A stretch of 64,000 bases of DNA from an uncultured Bacteroidota bacterium (GTDB lineage Bacteria > Bacteroidota > Bacteroidia > Chitinophagales > Chitinophagaceae), in NCBI GenBank assembly GCA_937928385.1, contig CALEZD010000001.1, positions 1 through 64,000 on the forward strand. The letters are read 5' to 3'. The translations under genes and the position numbers were made by a program. Below are positions 25,643 through 34,668 of this stretch, one piece after another. A model generated the notes under the pieces. The model was not told where the DNA came from, did not search any database, and worked only from the letters and a program-made list of their open reading frames with translations. Every line of letters starts with the position of its first letter. The stretch's first letter is position 1.

Positions 25643-26476
25643 CTACCCTTTCCTGAATACCAGAAGGGGTACATTGCTGCTGAAAGAGAATTGTGCTGCC
25701 GCGCTACCCATGAATATCCGCTCGAACAGCGAGCGGTCTTGCTTGGTGAACATAGCCACCACCGATGGTTTAGCTTTTTTCACTGCATGTTCCAGGTCAG
25801 TCATCAACGAGTTGTCCAGGTCGCGGGCTTCATAGTGTATATCTATATCGTATTTGAATTTCTTTTTCAGGTCTTTCTGCGCTACCTGCCTGTCAGCCAT
25901 CATCTCGTACGGGAAGGACAGGTGCAGCAGTTCTACCGTAGCCTTCAGCGGTTTGGCAAAGGCCAGCACCTGCGGAACTTCTTTTTCATAATCCGCCATG
26001 TCGGATGCGTACAGCAGCTTGGTAACATGTTTTACCCTGTATGTTATAGGTACACATATTACGGGCATAGGCGAGTTCTTTATCAGCGATGCCGTATTGG
26101 TGCCAAAAATCTTTTTAAGCGTACCCGCGCCACGTGTAGCTATGCATATATAGTCACATTCAGCTTCCTGCGCATAGTTGATAACGCCGTCTACCACGCC
26201 AAACTGATGATGCACATCGCATTTATACTTGCCGGGTGTTATCTTCATTTGTTTATACGTAGCGCTAACAAAGGAAGTCAGCTCCTTCATGACGTTCTCT
26301 TTGTCTTCGCTCACAAACGATTCATATTTGGCATCGCTCCATGTAGAAGCACGCAATACCTGGTGTACAAACAGGAACACCAATTCCATTTTCTTCTGTG
26401 CAGCCAGGTTGATGGCAAAGCGCAGCCCGGCGCGCGAATTAGTAGAGAGGTCTGTAGTTACCAATATCCTGTTCAT
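25643..26476 (-). CDS. Universal stress protein, tandem UspA domains
   Basis: A 277-aa protein with two Usp folds. The first (1-145) starts MNRILVTTDLSTNSRAGLRFA and ends with the ATP-loop-like CIATRGAGTLKKIFGTNTA...PVICVP. The second (about 150-277) starts LLYASDMADYEKE and ends MFTKQDRSLFERIFMGSAA...PLLVFRKG; its loop keeps the G-x-(9)-S pattern only loosely. A cytoplasmic stress-responsive protein, probably nucleotide-binding through domain 1. TATGTTTG on the minus strand (26497-26504) is a possible -7 element. Ends with TAG. Confidence 0.92.
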   Translation of the reverse strand: MNRILVTTDLSTNSRAGLRFAINLAAQKKMELVFLFVHQVLRASTWSDAKYESFVSEDKENVMKELTSFVSATYKQMKITPGKYKCDVHHQFGVVDGVINYAQEAECDYICIATRGAGTLKKIFGTNTASLIKNSPMPVICVPITYRVKHVTKLLYASDMADYEKEVPQVLAFAKPLKATVELLHLSFPYEMMADRQVAQKDLKKKFKYDIDIHYEARDLDNSLMTDLEHAVKKAKPSVVAMFTKQDRSLFERIFMGSAAAQFSFSSNVPLLVFRKG

Positions 26477-26523
26477 AATAGTATCATTTTAAAACACAAA
26501 CATATCAAACCAAACATTGTTCA

Positions 26524-27528
26524 TTAATGACCTAAACCTGTAGAAAACATGACTTTCATCATAAAGATATACACCAGTAGAATCAGGAAAGAATCCACTG
26601 CCATCAGCCACTTCATCTTGCTTTTATATACCAGTCCTATAATACCGATAGTGGTAATGAGTATAGTGCCTATGGCGGGTACCATCAGCTTTGGGGTGAC
26701 ACTTTCCAGCAAGGGGCCCTTGGTATATACAATATCGTACAATGCCAGTATGAATATATTGAATACATTACTGCCCAGCACATTGCCCACAGCCATATCC
26801 ACTGCGCGCTGGCGTATAGCCATAAAACTGATAACTATTTCGGGCAATGATGTTGACAACGCCAGGAAGACAGTGCCGAAAAATCCTTCGCCGATACCAA
26901 TCAGCTTGGCTACTCCTTCGCCATATACAGGCAGGAATACAGCCGCCACTACCACTACCGCAGCAAACACGATGTATTTTGTCCATACCTGTCCCTTTGT
27001 GAATTTGACACCGGATTCTTCTTCTTTGACTTCTTCTTTTTTCAACCCCGGACGCTGCTCATAATTGTACACCGCACGCATGGCAAAGAAATATACCAAT
27101 ATAAATATGATACTATAATTACCAATCCAACCTGTATAACCAAAAACACCCGGCTCTATAATGGCAAAAACGACAACGCATAATAACACGATACCGAAAG
27201 CAGCAGCTATAACATGCCCTGTCTGCGCCTCGTATGTCACGGGCAGTCGGCGGGGAAAGGCCGCATCAATCATAGACAGTATCAATATATTGAAAGCGCA
27301 GCTGCCTATCACATTACCCACGGCCATGTTGGGCGAGTCCACCAATTGTATCGCGCTCACGCCTGTTACCAGTTCGGGCAGAGATGTAATGGCAGCCATC
27401 AGTATCATACCCATCCACATTTTTCCCCAGCCCATTACCTCGGCCAACAGGTCGCCGTAGTAAGAAAGGCGTGTTCCGGCATAGAGTATTACCGATACGC
27501 AAAGAATGAAGATGATTATGCCAACCAT
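26524..27528 (-). CDS. Calcium/sodium antiporter (CaCA family)
   Basis: A 334-aa inner-membrane exchanger with about ten helices in two inverted halves. Each half carries the alpha repeat: ITSLPELVTG with NMAVGNVIGSCAFNI in the first, STSLPEIVIS with DMAVGNVLGSNVFNI in the second. The central loop is charged (KKEEVKEEESGVK). Expected to extrude Ca2+ against Na+ or H+, like YrbG-type proteins. It ends 47 bp before the Usp start on the same strand, so the two may be co-transcribed. Confidence 0.92.
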   Translation of the reverse strand: MVGIIIFILCVSVILYAGTRLSYYGDLLAEVMGWGKMWMGMILMAAITSLPELVTGVSAIQLVDSPNMAVGNVIGSCAFNILILSMIDAAFPRRLPVTYEAQTGHVIAAAFGIVLLCVVVFAIIEPGVFGYTGWIGNYSIIFILVYFFAMRAVYNYEQRPGLKKEEVKEEESGVKFTKGQVWTKYIVFAAVVVVAAVFLPVYGEGVAKLIGIGEGFFGTVFLALSTSLPEIVISFMAIRQRAVDMAVGNVLGSNVFNIFILALYDIVYTKGPLLESVTPKLMVPAIGTILITTIGIIGLVYKSKMKWLMAVDSFLILLVYIFMMKVMFSTGLGH

Positions 27529-27649
27529 AAATAATGCTTATTGTTCAAGATAGCAAAAAAACATCGTCATAGCACCTGCCTTTATTAACTAATGGTTGAC
27601 GGAGAAGCCTGCCGGTGCTTATATACCAACTATTAAGTATTTTAGCATC

Positions 27650-28174
27650 ATGAAAAGGTACTTTTTAATCTTGGCGACATTCGCATTCGTGGCATGTAAT
27701 GCCCATACTCCCAAAGAAACTGCGAAAAGTGATGTACAGGCATATACTGATGAGACCACAGAAACACCATCAGCAACTGAGGCTGTCCCTGGTGCCAAAG
27801 AAGATAAGAAAAAGGCTAAAGCAGATACATTCTGTTATGTAATATCAGATGGCGAAAACAATGAAAATATCAATGCTATTAAGCTCATCATCAATGGGGA
27901 CAAAGTAACCGGGGAATTAAAATACATAACTGCGGATGAGCCACCTGCTGCCGGCCAACTGAACGGCACTATCAAAGACGGCATCATCACCGCCGACTGG
28001 ACATTTATAAAACAAAATAACTACTATAAAATTCCTGTAGCCTTCAAGATGGCAAGCAAATCTATATTTCAGAAACCAAGCGCTGTAAATGCGGATGGGC
28101 AGGCGTATATACCCGAAGAAGGTGATTACAGTTACGAATTCCCGCTAGTGAATTGTGAATACTACCCGCGGTAA
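27650..28174 (+). CDS. Hypothetical lipoprotein
   Basis: A 174-aa protein. The ATG at 27650 starts the signal peptide MKRYFLILATFAFVAC with lipobox FVAC (Cys16); the ORF from 27596 would bury it. A low-complexity Thr/Ser/Glu/Lys linker follows (to about residue 58), then a beta-rich domain with FCYVISDGENNENINAIKLII and GELKYITADEPPAAGQLNGTI, resembling small secreted proteins of Bacteroidota that report on metabolite or stress state. Not assigned to a family. It ends directly against the 54-aa ORF on the other strand. Confidence 0.72.
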   Translation: MKRYFLILATFAFVACNAHTPKETAKSDVQAYTDETTETPSATEAVPGAKEDKKKAKADTFCYVISDGENNENINAIKLIINGDKVTGELKYITADEPPAAGQLNGTIKDGIITADWTFIKQNNYYKIPVAFKMASKSIFQKPSAVNADGQAYIPEEGDYSYEFPLVNCEYYPR

Positions 28175-28339
28175 TCAGCTGTCTTTTACTTTGGTGTAAG
28201 TATATATAATACGTTTGCCTACCAATTTTACCTGCACCTCTACCAGCTCAGTCCTGAAGGGATTGAAGTTGGCAAAAAAGGAAATCAACCTGTTGGCCGG
28301 CTGCCTCTTCTGAATGGGTTTTTCAATAGTTGTTTGCAT
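28175..28339 (-). CDS. Small hypothetical protein (54 aa)
   Basis: A complete ATG-to-TGA frame of 54 codons, found by reading the gap between two genes. The product begins MQTTIEKPIQKRQPANRLI and ends IYTYTKVKDS. It is strongly basic, with a central aromatic stretch FFANFNPFR and a beta-like ELVEVQVKLVGKRIIYTYT. No signal peptide or membrane helix. The coding-like alternation and its exact fit between the lipoprotein stop (28174) and the symporter end suggest a real gene, but no family is recognised. Confidence 0.45.
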   Translation of the reverse strand: MQTTIEKPIQKRQPANRLISFFANFNPFRTELVEVQVKLVGKRIIYTYTKVKDS

Positions 28340-28476
28340 GTCGTTGTAATGTTTGTCTGTTACCCTCTGTGTTAATACAAGTATAACGAAAATTTCCAGA
28401 TAAAATAATATTGATTATACACAGATTTCTCAATATGTTATTTACCTGTTGATAAACCGGTAAAACAACAAAGGGA

Positions 28477-30153
28477 TTATTTTACATCTGCTTCTGAACC
28501 AACACGTTGCGGAATAAACAGGCTGATGAGTATTACCAGCAGCGCACCAACCACATTCAACCAAAGGAAAGAAATGACATCCAGCAGATAAATGACAACC
28601 ACTAATACCTCCGTTACCAATGCTGCATAGAATACAGAATGCCCGCCGGTACGCTTCATATAAAACGCCACCAGGAATATACCGAGGATAGTTCCATAGA
28701 AAAGCGAGCCTAATACATTCACTGCTTCTATCAGCGAACCCATCTGCGTGGCAAACATAGCTACTATAATACTGAATACACCCCAAAACAGGGTATGCAA
28801 CCTGCCATAGCGCAACTGCTGCGCTTCACTCAATTCAGTTTTGTTGTTCAGCAACTGTATGTCCATCATAGATGAAGATGCCAGCGAATTGAGTGCGGCA
28901 GATATGGAACCCCATGATGCGAGGAAGATGATGGCAAACAGTAACCCCACCAACCCTTTAGGCAGGTTGTTCTTTACGAAATAGAGGAAGATATAATTGG
29001 TATCGCCATTGTCGGAAGTGGGAGCTACGCGGTTTATATGCAGCCTGACGCTATCACGCAGTACAGACATTTGCTGTTGTGTCGCTTTAAATTCCGCTAC
29101 CAGGGTTTCGTTACTACGGTTGTTGGCAATAGCGCTGGCTTGTTGCCCATACACTGCCTGTAACCGGTTATACTGTGCGTCTATACGTTGTGCTGTAGCA
29201 GGCTCCTGCTGCTGCAATACACTATAAGCCTGTCGGTTGAAATACACAGGCGATGGCTGAAAACTGTAAAAGGCAAATAGCAATGCACCTATCAGCAATA
29301 TGGCGAATTGCATCGGTATTTTCACCATACCGTTCATCAGCAGGCCCATGCGGCTTTCGCGCAGGTTCTTACCGGAAATATACCGCCCTACCTGGCTCTG
29401 GTCGGTACCGAAGTAGGACAGGGCCAGGAAAAAACCGCCAATGATACCGCTCCAGATATTGTACTTGTCTTTCCAGTCAAAATCGGTGGTAATCACATTC
29501 AGTTTACCGGCCTTGCCCGCCACATACAAAGCATCTCCAAAATTCATATCACCCGGCAACTGTGCTACCACCAGGTAGCCGGCAATGGCCATGGAACCAA
29601 GTATTATCAGGAACTGCAATTTCTGAGTATGCGCCACAGCCTTGGCGCCACCGCTGTATGTATATACCAGCAGCAACCCGCCCATAATCACGTTGGTGAG
29701 ATAAATATTCCAACCGAGTATGGAGGAAAGGATAATTGAAGGGGCATATATACTGATACCGGTAGACAATCCTCGCGACAGCAGGAACAATACAGATGTA
29801 AGTACACGCGTTTTTCGGTCGAAACGGGTTTCGAGGAATTGGTAAGCGGTATATACATTCAGCTTGCGGAAGATGGGTATGAAGCTGATGCTGATGACTA
29901 TCATCGCTATAGGCAGGCCAAAGTAATATTGTACAAAACGCATACCATCGGTATAAGCCTGCCCCGGCGCTGAAATAAAGGTGATAGCGCTGGCCTGTGT
30001 AGCCATAATACCCAGCAACACAATATACCATGGCATATTCTTATCAGCCATCAGGTAAGATTGCGAACCATGCAAATCGCGGCTCTTGAAGACACCATAT
30101 AATATGATGCCCACGAGTGTTACCAGCAGAACTATCCAGTCGATTGTACTCAT
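28477..30153 (-). CDS. Sodium:solute symporter (SSS family)
   Basis: A 558-aa transporter with about 13 membrane helices. The ATG at 30153 (MSTIDWIVLLVTLVG) is preferred to the longer ORF from 30225, because it overlaps the stop of a 35-aa upstream gene (ATGA). Family features are GSQSYLMADKNMPWYIV, the Na-site region ATQASAITFISAPGQ, GGAKAVAHTQKLQF, and YFGTDQSQVGRYIS. A long non-membrane insertion (about 330-400, Gln/Ala-rich) splits helices in the middle. Substrate may be a sugar, sialic acid or carboxylate. It is last in a leftward operon with a PIG-L deacetylase, methyltransferase and glycosyltransferase. Confidence 0.9.
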   Translation of the reverse strand: MSTIDWIVLLVTLVGIILYGVFKSRDLHGSQSYLMADKNMPWYIVLLGIMATQASAITFISAPGQAYTDGMRFVQYYFGLPIAMIVISISFIPIFRKLNVYTAYQFLETRFDRKTRVLTSVLFLLSRGLSTGISIYAPSIILSSILGWNIYLTNVIMGGLLLVYTYSGGAKAVAHTQKLQFLIILGSMAIAGYLVVAQLPGDMNFGDALYVAGKAGKLNVITTDFDWKDKYNIWSGIIGGFFLALSYFGTDQSQVGRYISGKNLRESRMGLLMNGMVKIPMQFAILLIGALLFAFYSFQPSPVYFNRQAYSVLQQQEPATAQRIDAQYNRLQAVYGQQASAIANNRSNETLVAEFKATQQQMSVLRDSVRLHINRVAPTSDNGDTNYIFLYFVKNNLPKGLVGLLFAIIFLASWGSISAALNSLASSSMMDIQLLNNKTELSEAQQLRYGRLHTLFWGVFSIIVAMFATQMGSLIEAVNVLGSLFYGTILGIFLVAFYMKRTGGHSVFYAALVTEVLVVVIYLLDVISFLWLNVVGALLVILISLFIPQRVGSEADVK

Positions 30154-30257
30154 GCCCAGTGTTGCGTAAACCAATAATACAAAACTATCTGCAATAGAAG
30201 CACAGCCAGTACGGCTATATACCATTTATTCCAGTTGTATGTTGGTTCTGTTGGCAT
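30150..30257 (-). CDS. 35-aa single-span membrane protein coupled to the symporter
   Basis: A short frame: ATG at 30257, TGA overlapping the symporter ATG by 4 bp (ATGA). The product starts MPTEPTYNWNKWY, has one hydrophobic helix (about 14-29, IAVLAVLLLQIVLYY) and ends FTQHWA, with tryptophans at both edges like a membrane belt. The position matches small accessory subunits known beside other SSS transporters, such as YhdT with PanF and DUF485 proteins with ActP, but this one is shorter and not recognisably homologous. Confidence 0.6.
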   Translation of the reverse strand: MPTEPTYNWNKWYIAVLAVLLLQIVLYYWFTQHWA

Positions 30258-30299
30258 GATTATTTATTTGAAATTAGCAAATACAAAGAAACTACTGGT

Positions 30300-31535
30300 T
30301 CATAATCTATTCAAGGCTCCAGCTACTAACTCCAGCAGTTTTGCCTCCTGCGCTTCCCAGGAATATTTTTTATTAAACTCATCCGCTATTGCCTGCATGT
30401 TTACGTCTTTTTTAGCTATCAGCAGTTCCAACTCAGCCTTCCAGGCATTTATATCATCAGGTGGCACAGTACTGACAATACCTGCAAAATCTGCTGCTAT
30501 TTCTTTCTGCCCTTCGGTAGCAGTGGCCAACACCAACAGGCCCGCTTGCAGGTACTGCAATATTTTATTGGTAACAGTTGTATTACGGCTGGGGGGGTAA
30601 GTTTCCTCCAATGCCAACCCAATGCTATGGCAACACAACAGCCCGTGCAGGTCTTTGTGCTTTACCTGCGGAGATATGGAGAGTGTATGTTGCGGGCAAG
30701 AGGTAAATAATACTTCCAACTCTGCACGGTATTTATCAGAAATATCGCCTATGAGGTTGAGTGATACAGATGTGCTTATATCCTGCAATGCAGAGATAAT
30801 TTTTTCCAATCCCCTGCCCGGCCCGATGGTCTGAGAAAACCAAACTAAGGAGGGTGTTTTCTGAATTTCGTATTTCACTAAAGACTCTACAGGGAAACCG
30901 TTGTATATCACTTCGGGTTTCCTGATACCATAATCTTTATATATAGCATTAGCCATAGCATGAGAGGGACAGCTAACATAAACCCCATGCTGCAATGCAT
31001 ATTCTTCCAAACTCTTCAATAATTCTACCGGTCTGATGGGTACCAGGTAATCGCGCGAGTACCAATCCTCAAAATCGTAGGCTACAGCCTTCCCTTTTTG
31101 TATCAGTTTTTTACCCACATAGAGGCTACAATCAATATGACATATATACAAATCTGCGTTTACCTGTAACGCCTTCCGATAAATCTCATTCGGGTTGTTG
31201 CTCAACAGGTATACAGAATCAACGCCTGCTTTCTTACCCAATACAGCCAGTTTGCTGACTCCTTTGTATAGCAATCTTTTCCATGACGGTATTTGTCCTT
31301 CTATGTAGCTGACAGCACTGACATATTGGATACCCGCCGGCAAGCCTGCCAATAGCTCTTTGTCTCTTTGAAGCGATGCTGCACTGTGGAATATGGTGAC
31401 AATAGTAACATCGTAGCCGTTAGTTACAAGTGTTTTTGCTTCCTTCCATGCACGCGGATTGGTGCACAAGTGATGGTCTGACACCAGGCATATTTTAGCA
31501 GCGGTCACTTCCTGGTTATTATTTTTACTTTCCAA
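30300..31535 (-). CDS. Glycosyltransferase (GT4-like)
   Basis: A 411-aa GT-B enzyme. The N-terminal domain starts CLVSDHHLCTNPRAWKEAKTL, the classic opening of GT4 proteins. The C-terminal donor domain has SQTIGPGRGLEKII and EETYPPSRNTTVTNKILQYLQAGL, carrying the conserved E-x(7)-E-like donor site region. No membrane segment, so cytosolic. The donor and acceptor sugars are unknown. The start at 31535 overlaps the methyltransferase gene by 31 nt, implying coupling. It lies between the methyltransferase and the miniprotein/symporter pair. Confidence 0.85.
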   Translation of the reverse strand: MESKNNNQEVTAAKICLVSDHHLCTNPRAWKEAKTLVTNGYDVTIVTIFHSAASLQRDKELLAGLPAGIQYVSAVSYIEGQIPSWKRLLYKGVSKLAVLGKKAGVDSVYLLSNNPNEIYRKALQVNADLYICHIDCSLYVGKKLIQKGKAVAYDFEDWYSRDYLVPIRPVELLKSLEEYALQHGVYVSCPSHAMANAIYKDYGIRKPEVIYNGFPVESLVKYEIQKTPSLVWFSQTIGPGRGLEKIISALQDISTSVSLNLIGDISDKYRAELEVLFTSCPQHTLSISPQVKHKDLHGLLCCHSIGLALEETYPPSRNTTVTNKILQYLQAGLLVLATATEGQKEIAADFAGIVSTVPPDDINAWKAELELLIAKKDVNMQAIADEFNKKYSWEAQEAKLLELVAGALNRL

Positions 31536-32134
31536 AGCTGTCCTTTGTTATTGGACGTTTCACTTTCATCCAGGATCTTATACTCTTGCTCTATCATGGA
31601 CCATATTTCATCGTTCTTATCATAATCGCACATAGAAATAATAACCTTTCCGCCTGCAACAAGATTCTCCAGGCAGCATTTAGCCAATGTTTCCATGGGA
31701 TTATTAAAGTAGTATAATGTTTCGTTGAAGATCACAACACCGTATTTCTTCTCTATGGATTGAAACTGGTAGTCTACCGTACGAAAATCTACGCCTGGAA
31801 ATTTTTGTGCAGCAGCTTTTGCTGCATTTTCAGAAATATCAATTCCTGTAAATCTTGATTTGTTTAATGAAGTCTGTTCAGACAAATATTTAAACAAAAC
31901 GCCCTTTCCGCATCCAATATCTACTACAGACTCTCCATCAGCATATTTACTGTAAAACCCGGCAATGATTTCATAATGTCCGCGCTCGTCCTCCCCCTCC
32001 AGGTAGTCCCAGGTAGTGTCACTATATTGCTGTTCCCAGATGCTTTTAGGCACACGGTTGTGATTGATACCCAGCCCCGGCACATAGCGCTTGAGCAATA
32101 CTTTTACTTTATATAATATGCTGTCTGTCGACAT
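31505..32134 (-). CDS. Class I SAM-dependent methyltransferase
   Basis: A 209-aa protein with SAM motif I VVDIGCGKGVLFKYL (about 70-84), an acidic motif II in FTGIDISENA, a post-motif VDFRTVDYQF, and motif III FNETLYYFNNP. It resembles methyltransferases that act in glycan or small-molecule pathways. The acceptor is unknown. It starts 8 bp after the PIG-L gene stop and overlaps the glycosyltransferase, so the three are one transcription unit. Confidence 0.87.
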   Translation of the reverse strand: MSTDSILYKVKVLLKRYVPGLGINHNRVPKSIWEQQYSDTTWDYLEGEDERGHYEIIAGFYSKYADGESVVDIGCGKGVLFKYLSEQTSLNKSRFTGIDISENAAKAAAQKFPGVDFRTVDYQFQSIEKKYGVVIFNETLYYFNNPMETLAKCCLENLVAGGKVIISMCDYDKNDEIWSMIEQEYKILDESETSNNKGQLWKVKIITRK

Positions 32135-32142
32135 AATACGGT

Positions 32143-34602
32143 TTATTTTCCTACGGCGATAAAGTTAAGCAATAACCTGATGGCGCCAACATTGCCAGCA
32201 GGCAACTGCCTGAAAAAGGACAAAGATGTATATATATAATGCCCGTTGCCATAAGCTGTATATAAAGTACTGCCCTTCAATGGCTGTTCTCCCGTATCAT
32301 TCATGCTGAACAATGGCGTATAGTGCTCGTCCCATGTATCAGCAAAATACAACCCGCGTTCCTGCACCCAGCCATCAAAATCGGCAGGGCTAATCATATT
32401 GGGGTACGTAAGCAAGCGGTGGTCTTTGGCCAACACTTCCACTTTTGCGTCTTCTTCAGTTACACGGCCGCGGCCCAGCTTTATGAGATAGGGGCCAATA
32501 TTGTCTGTCTCTAACCGGTGATTGGTATTGTACTGCATCACTAATGTACCACCGTTCTCTGTATATCCCAATAATTCGGGCATCCACACAGCCGCCTTTT
32601 CATTCACATTAATAGCACGTATACCTACTATTACCGCATCGTACCGGGCCAGGTTACTCCTGTTTATGTCTGCATCCTTCAGTATGTCCACATGCACTCC
32701 CGCAAACCGCAATGCCTCTGCTACATCATCGCCCGCACCGGGTATATATGCCACCTTCAATGCTTTTGACTGCCAGTTTTGCGGTATTACCTGTACAGCA
32801 GGTTGTGTATAATATCTTAAGGTAGGCAGATGTTCGTACTTAATGGTGTGTTGCTGCTTATTGTACACAATACCTTCTGAAACAAGGGCAACATTCACCT
32901 GCGCTTTACCATGTGAAAAATCTAATTTACCGGATGGTGCCGCTACAGGTACAGTAATAGTGCCCGGCATTATATCTGCCAACTGTATAGTATCAACATA
33001 TCCTTTGGCCATTACCACCAACCTGGCCGACTGCAATTTTACAGCAGTGCTGACCTGCAGGTTTGCCCTTACACTGCCATCTGCCAACAATGTTACCATC
33101 TCTTCGGTAAACTTCAGCGTCACTACAGGAGCAACCCTTAATGGTTCCACAACATCGCCATGTGTAGCATCCAGTGTCTTGTACGATAGCGGTACTTCTA
33201 CCAGGAAGGTTTCGTCTGCCACCTGCACGCGTGTGGTAGCTACCAGGGAGTTGGGAGTAAGTGGCAAGCCAAGATATTCCTGTTGAGGTATAGTATAATG
33301 GGCGTCATCTTTTTGAGGCTCTGCCAGCCAGTAAGGTTCCGTATAAGGTATATTAGCGGGTATACGTATACTGCGTTTGATGGTCACCAGTTCGTCTGTC
33401 GGCATGAAGAGGTGACAAACTGTATCACTGGCCAGGCATTCAATGTCCAGCAGTTTTACTTTTACAGCGCCGCTACGGGCAATAGCATTAATGGCAAACG
33501 GTACATTCTCTCCTCTTACTACTTCAGGCTTGTCAGTTATTATCTCTATCATAAAACCCGAAGTATGCAGTATCAAATCTTTCAGCTCCTGCAGCTTGCG
33601 CGACTTCCATTCGTTCTCGCCCATGTTCTTCACCTCTTTGTACAAAGACAACAAAGCAGGCAGGCTTTTTTCAGGATGCGTAAAATCATAAGCATTGATA
33701 ATACTCTCAATTTTTTCACCGATATCTTTTCTGCCTACCCTGCCCCAGGTAATATCTATGCCATCGAAAATAGACGAATCGAAAGGGGCACCATCTACCA
33801 GTTGCAGGTATTCGGTTTGAACACCGGGTATGCTGCGTGTACCGGCCCCCTGGCTGCGGTGTATGCTGCGGCTGATGCCTGCCAACTCGCCATAACCCAT
33901 ACCGAGCAGACTATTGTACTGCCCTACTTCCAGTTTGAACTGTTTATCAGATGTAGTATTGCGGTCACCAAAACGATAGGCGTTGAATAAAATACGTTTG
34001 GGCTGCCAGGGTTGCAGGTGTTTGAAATGTTCTTTGTATGCATCTCTGCTACCCGCTACGGTAAATGCCTTATGTCCCAGTATAGCAGAAGCGGCGTGTT
34101 GCCCGTGCCCTGCCTGTGCAGTTGGCGGGAAACGACAGATAACCACATCTGGGCGGAATTGCCTCATCACCCATACCACATCGCCTGTTAATGTTTTTTC
34201 ATCCCAATGCTTAAAGGTTTCTTCAGAGGTTTTGGAAAAGCCAAAGTCAACGGCACGGGTAAAGTACTGACCGGCACCGCCGTCAAGTTTACGGGCTTCC
34301 AGCAGCTCGTGCGTACGGATGAGGCCCAAAGCAGGGCCCAGGTGCGGGCCAAGTATATTCTGGCCACCATCGCCACGGGTGATGGACAAATAGGCAGTAG
34401 GGATGTGCTGTTCGTTAACCAACCAACCCAACATGCGGGTATTCTCATCGTCGGGATGCGCAGCCAGGTACAACACACTGGCCAGGTTTTTCAACTGGTT
34501 CAACTCATGATATATCTGTGCCGAAGACGCAGGGCGAACCTGCTGTGCGATAGAAAATAGAGGAGTTAAAAACAGTATGATTATAACAAGTCTTTTCTTC
34601 AT
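32143..34602 (-). CDS. PIG-L family deacetylase, large secreted form
   Basis: An 819-aa protein beginning with a signal peptide (MKKRLVIIILFLTPLFSIAQ). The PIG-L/LmbE domain occupies about 40-280: zinc motif AHPDDE (48-53), then TRGDGGQN, and HGQHAASAILGHKAF with the second metal histidines. The remaining ~500 residues are beta-rich domains of unknown role plus a glutamine-amidotransferase-like end (GTLVMQYNTNHR). It probably removes acetyl groups from N-acetyl sugars outside the cytoplasm. First gene of the leftward operon with methyltransferase, glycosyltransferase and symporter. Small PIG-L enzymes such as BshB are only about 240 aa, so a bacillithiol role is unlikely. Confidence 0.87.
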   Translation of the reverse strand: MKKRLVIIILFLTPLFSIAQQVRPASSAQIYHELNQLKNLASVLYLAAHPDDENTRMLGWLVNEQHIPTAYLSITRGDGGQNILGPHLGPALGLIRTHELLEARKLDGGAGQYFTRAVDFGFSKTSEETFKHWDEKTLTGDVVWVMRQFRPDVVICRFPPTAQAGHGQHAASAILGHKAFTVAGSRDAYKEHFKHLQPWQPKRILFNAYRFGDRNTTSDKQFKLEVGQYNSLLGMGYGELAGISRSIHRSQGAGTRSIPGVQTEYLQLVDGAPFDSSIFDGIDITWGRVGRKDIGEKIESIINAYDFTHPEKSLPALLSLYKEVKNMGENEWKSRKLQELKDLILHTSGFMIEIITDKPEVVRGENVPFAINAIARSGAVKVKLLDIECLASDTVCHLFMPTDELVTIKRSIRIPANIPYTEPYWLAEPQKDDAHYTIPQQEYLGLPLTPNSLVATTRVQVADETFLVEVPLSYKTLDATHGDVVEPLRVAPVVTLKFTEEMVTLLADGSVRANLQVSTAVKLQSARLVVMAKGYVDTIQLADIMPGTITVPVAAPSGKLDFSHGKAQVNVALVSEGIVYNKQQHTIKYEHLPTLRYYTQPAVQVIPQNWQSKALKVAYIPGAGDDVAEALRFAGVHVDILKDADINRSNLARYDAVIVGIRAINVNEKAAVWMPELLGYTENGGTLVMQYNTNHRLETDNIGPYLIKLGRGRVTEEDAKVEVLAKDHRLLTYPNMISPADFDGWVQERGLYFADTWDEHYTPLFSMNDTGEQPLKGSTLYTAYGNGHYIYTSLSFFRQLPAGNVGAIRLLLNFIAVGK

Positions 34603-34617
34603 AACTTATAAAAATAC

Positions 34618-34648
34618 AACACCCACAGTTTTTTCGGCTGTGGGTGTT
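34618..34648 (-). terminator. Intrinsic terminator after the DUF2911 gene
   Basis: An 11-bp stem AACACCCACAG/CTGTGGGTGTT with a 9-nt loop, 20 bp beyond the DUF2911 stop. Read on the minus strand it is followed by GTATTTTTAT. It lies just upstream of the PIG-L gene start. Confidence 0.8.
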
Positions 34649-34668
34649 TATATATACTAATGATTGTT

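Noticed and set aside
32143..34602. Bacillithiol synthesis cluster (BshB-like PIG-L with BshA-like GT4)
   Set aside because: The PIG-L protein is 819 aa and secreted, the GT4 lacks clear BshA features, and no BshC is present.
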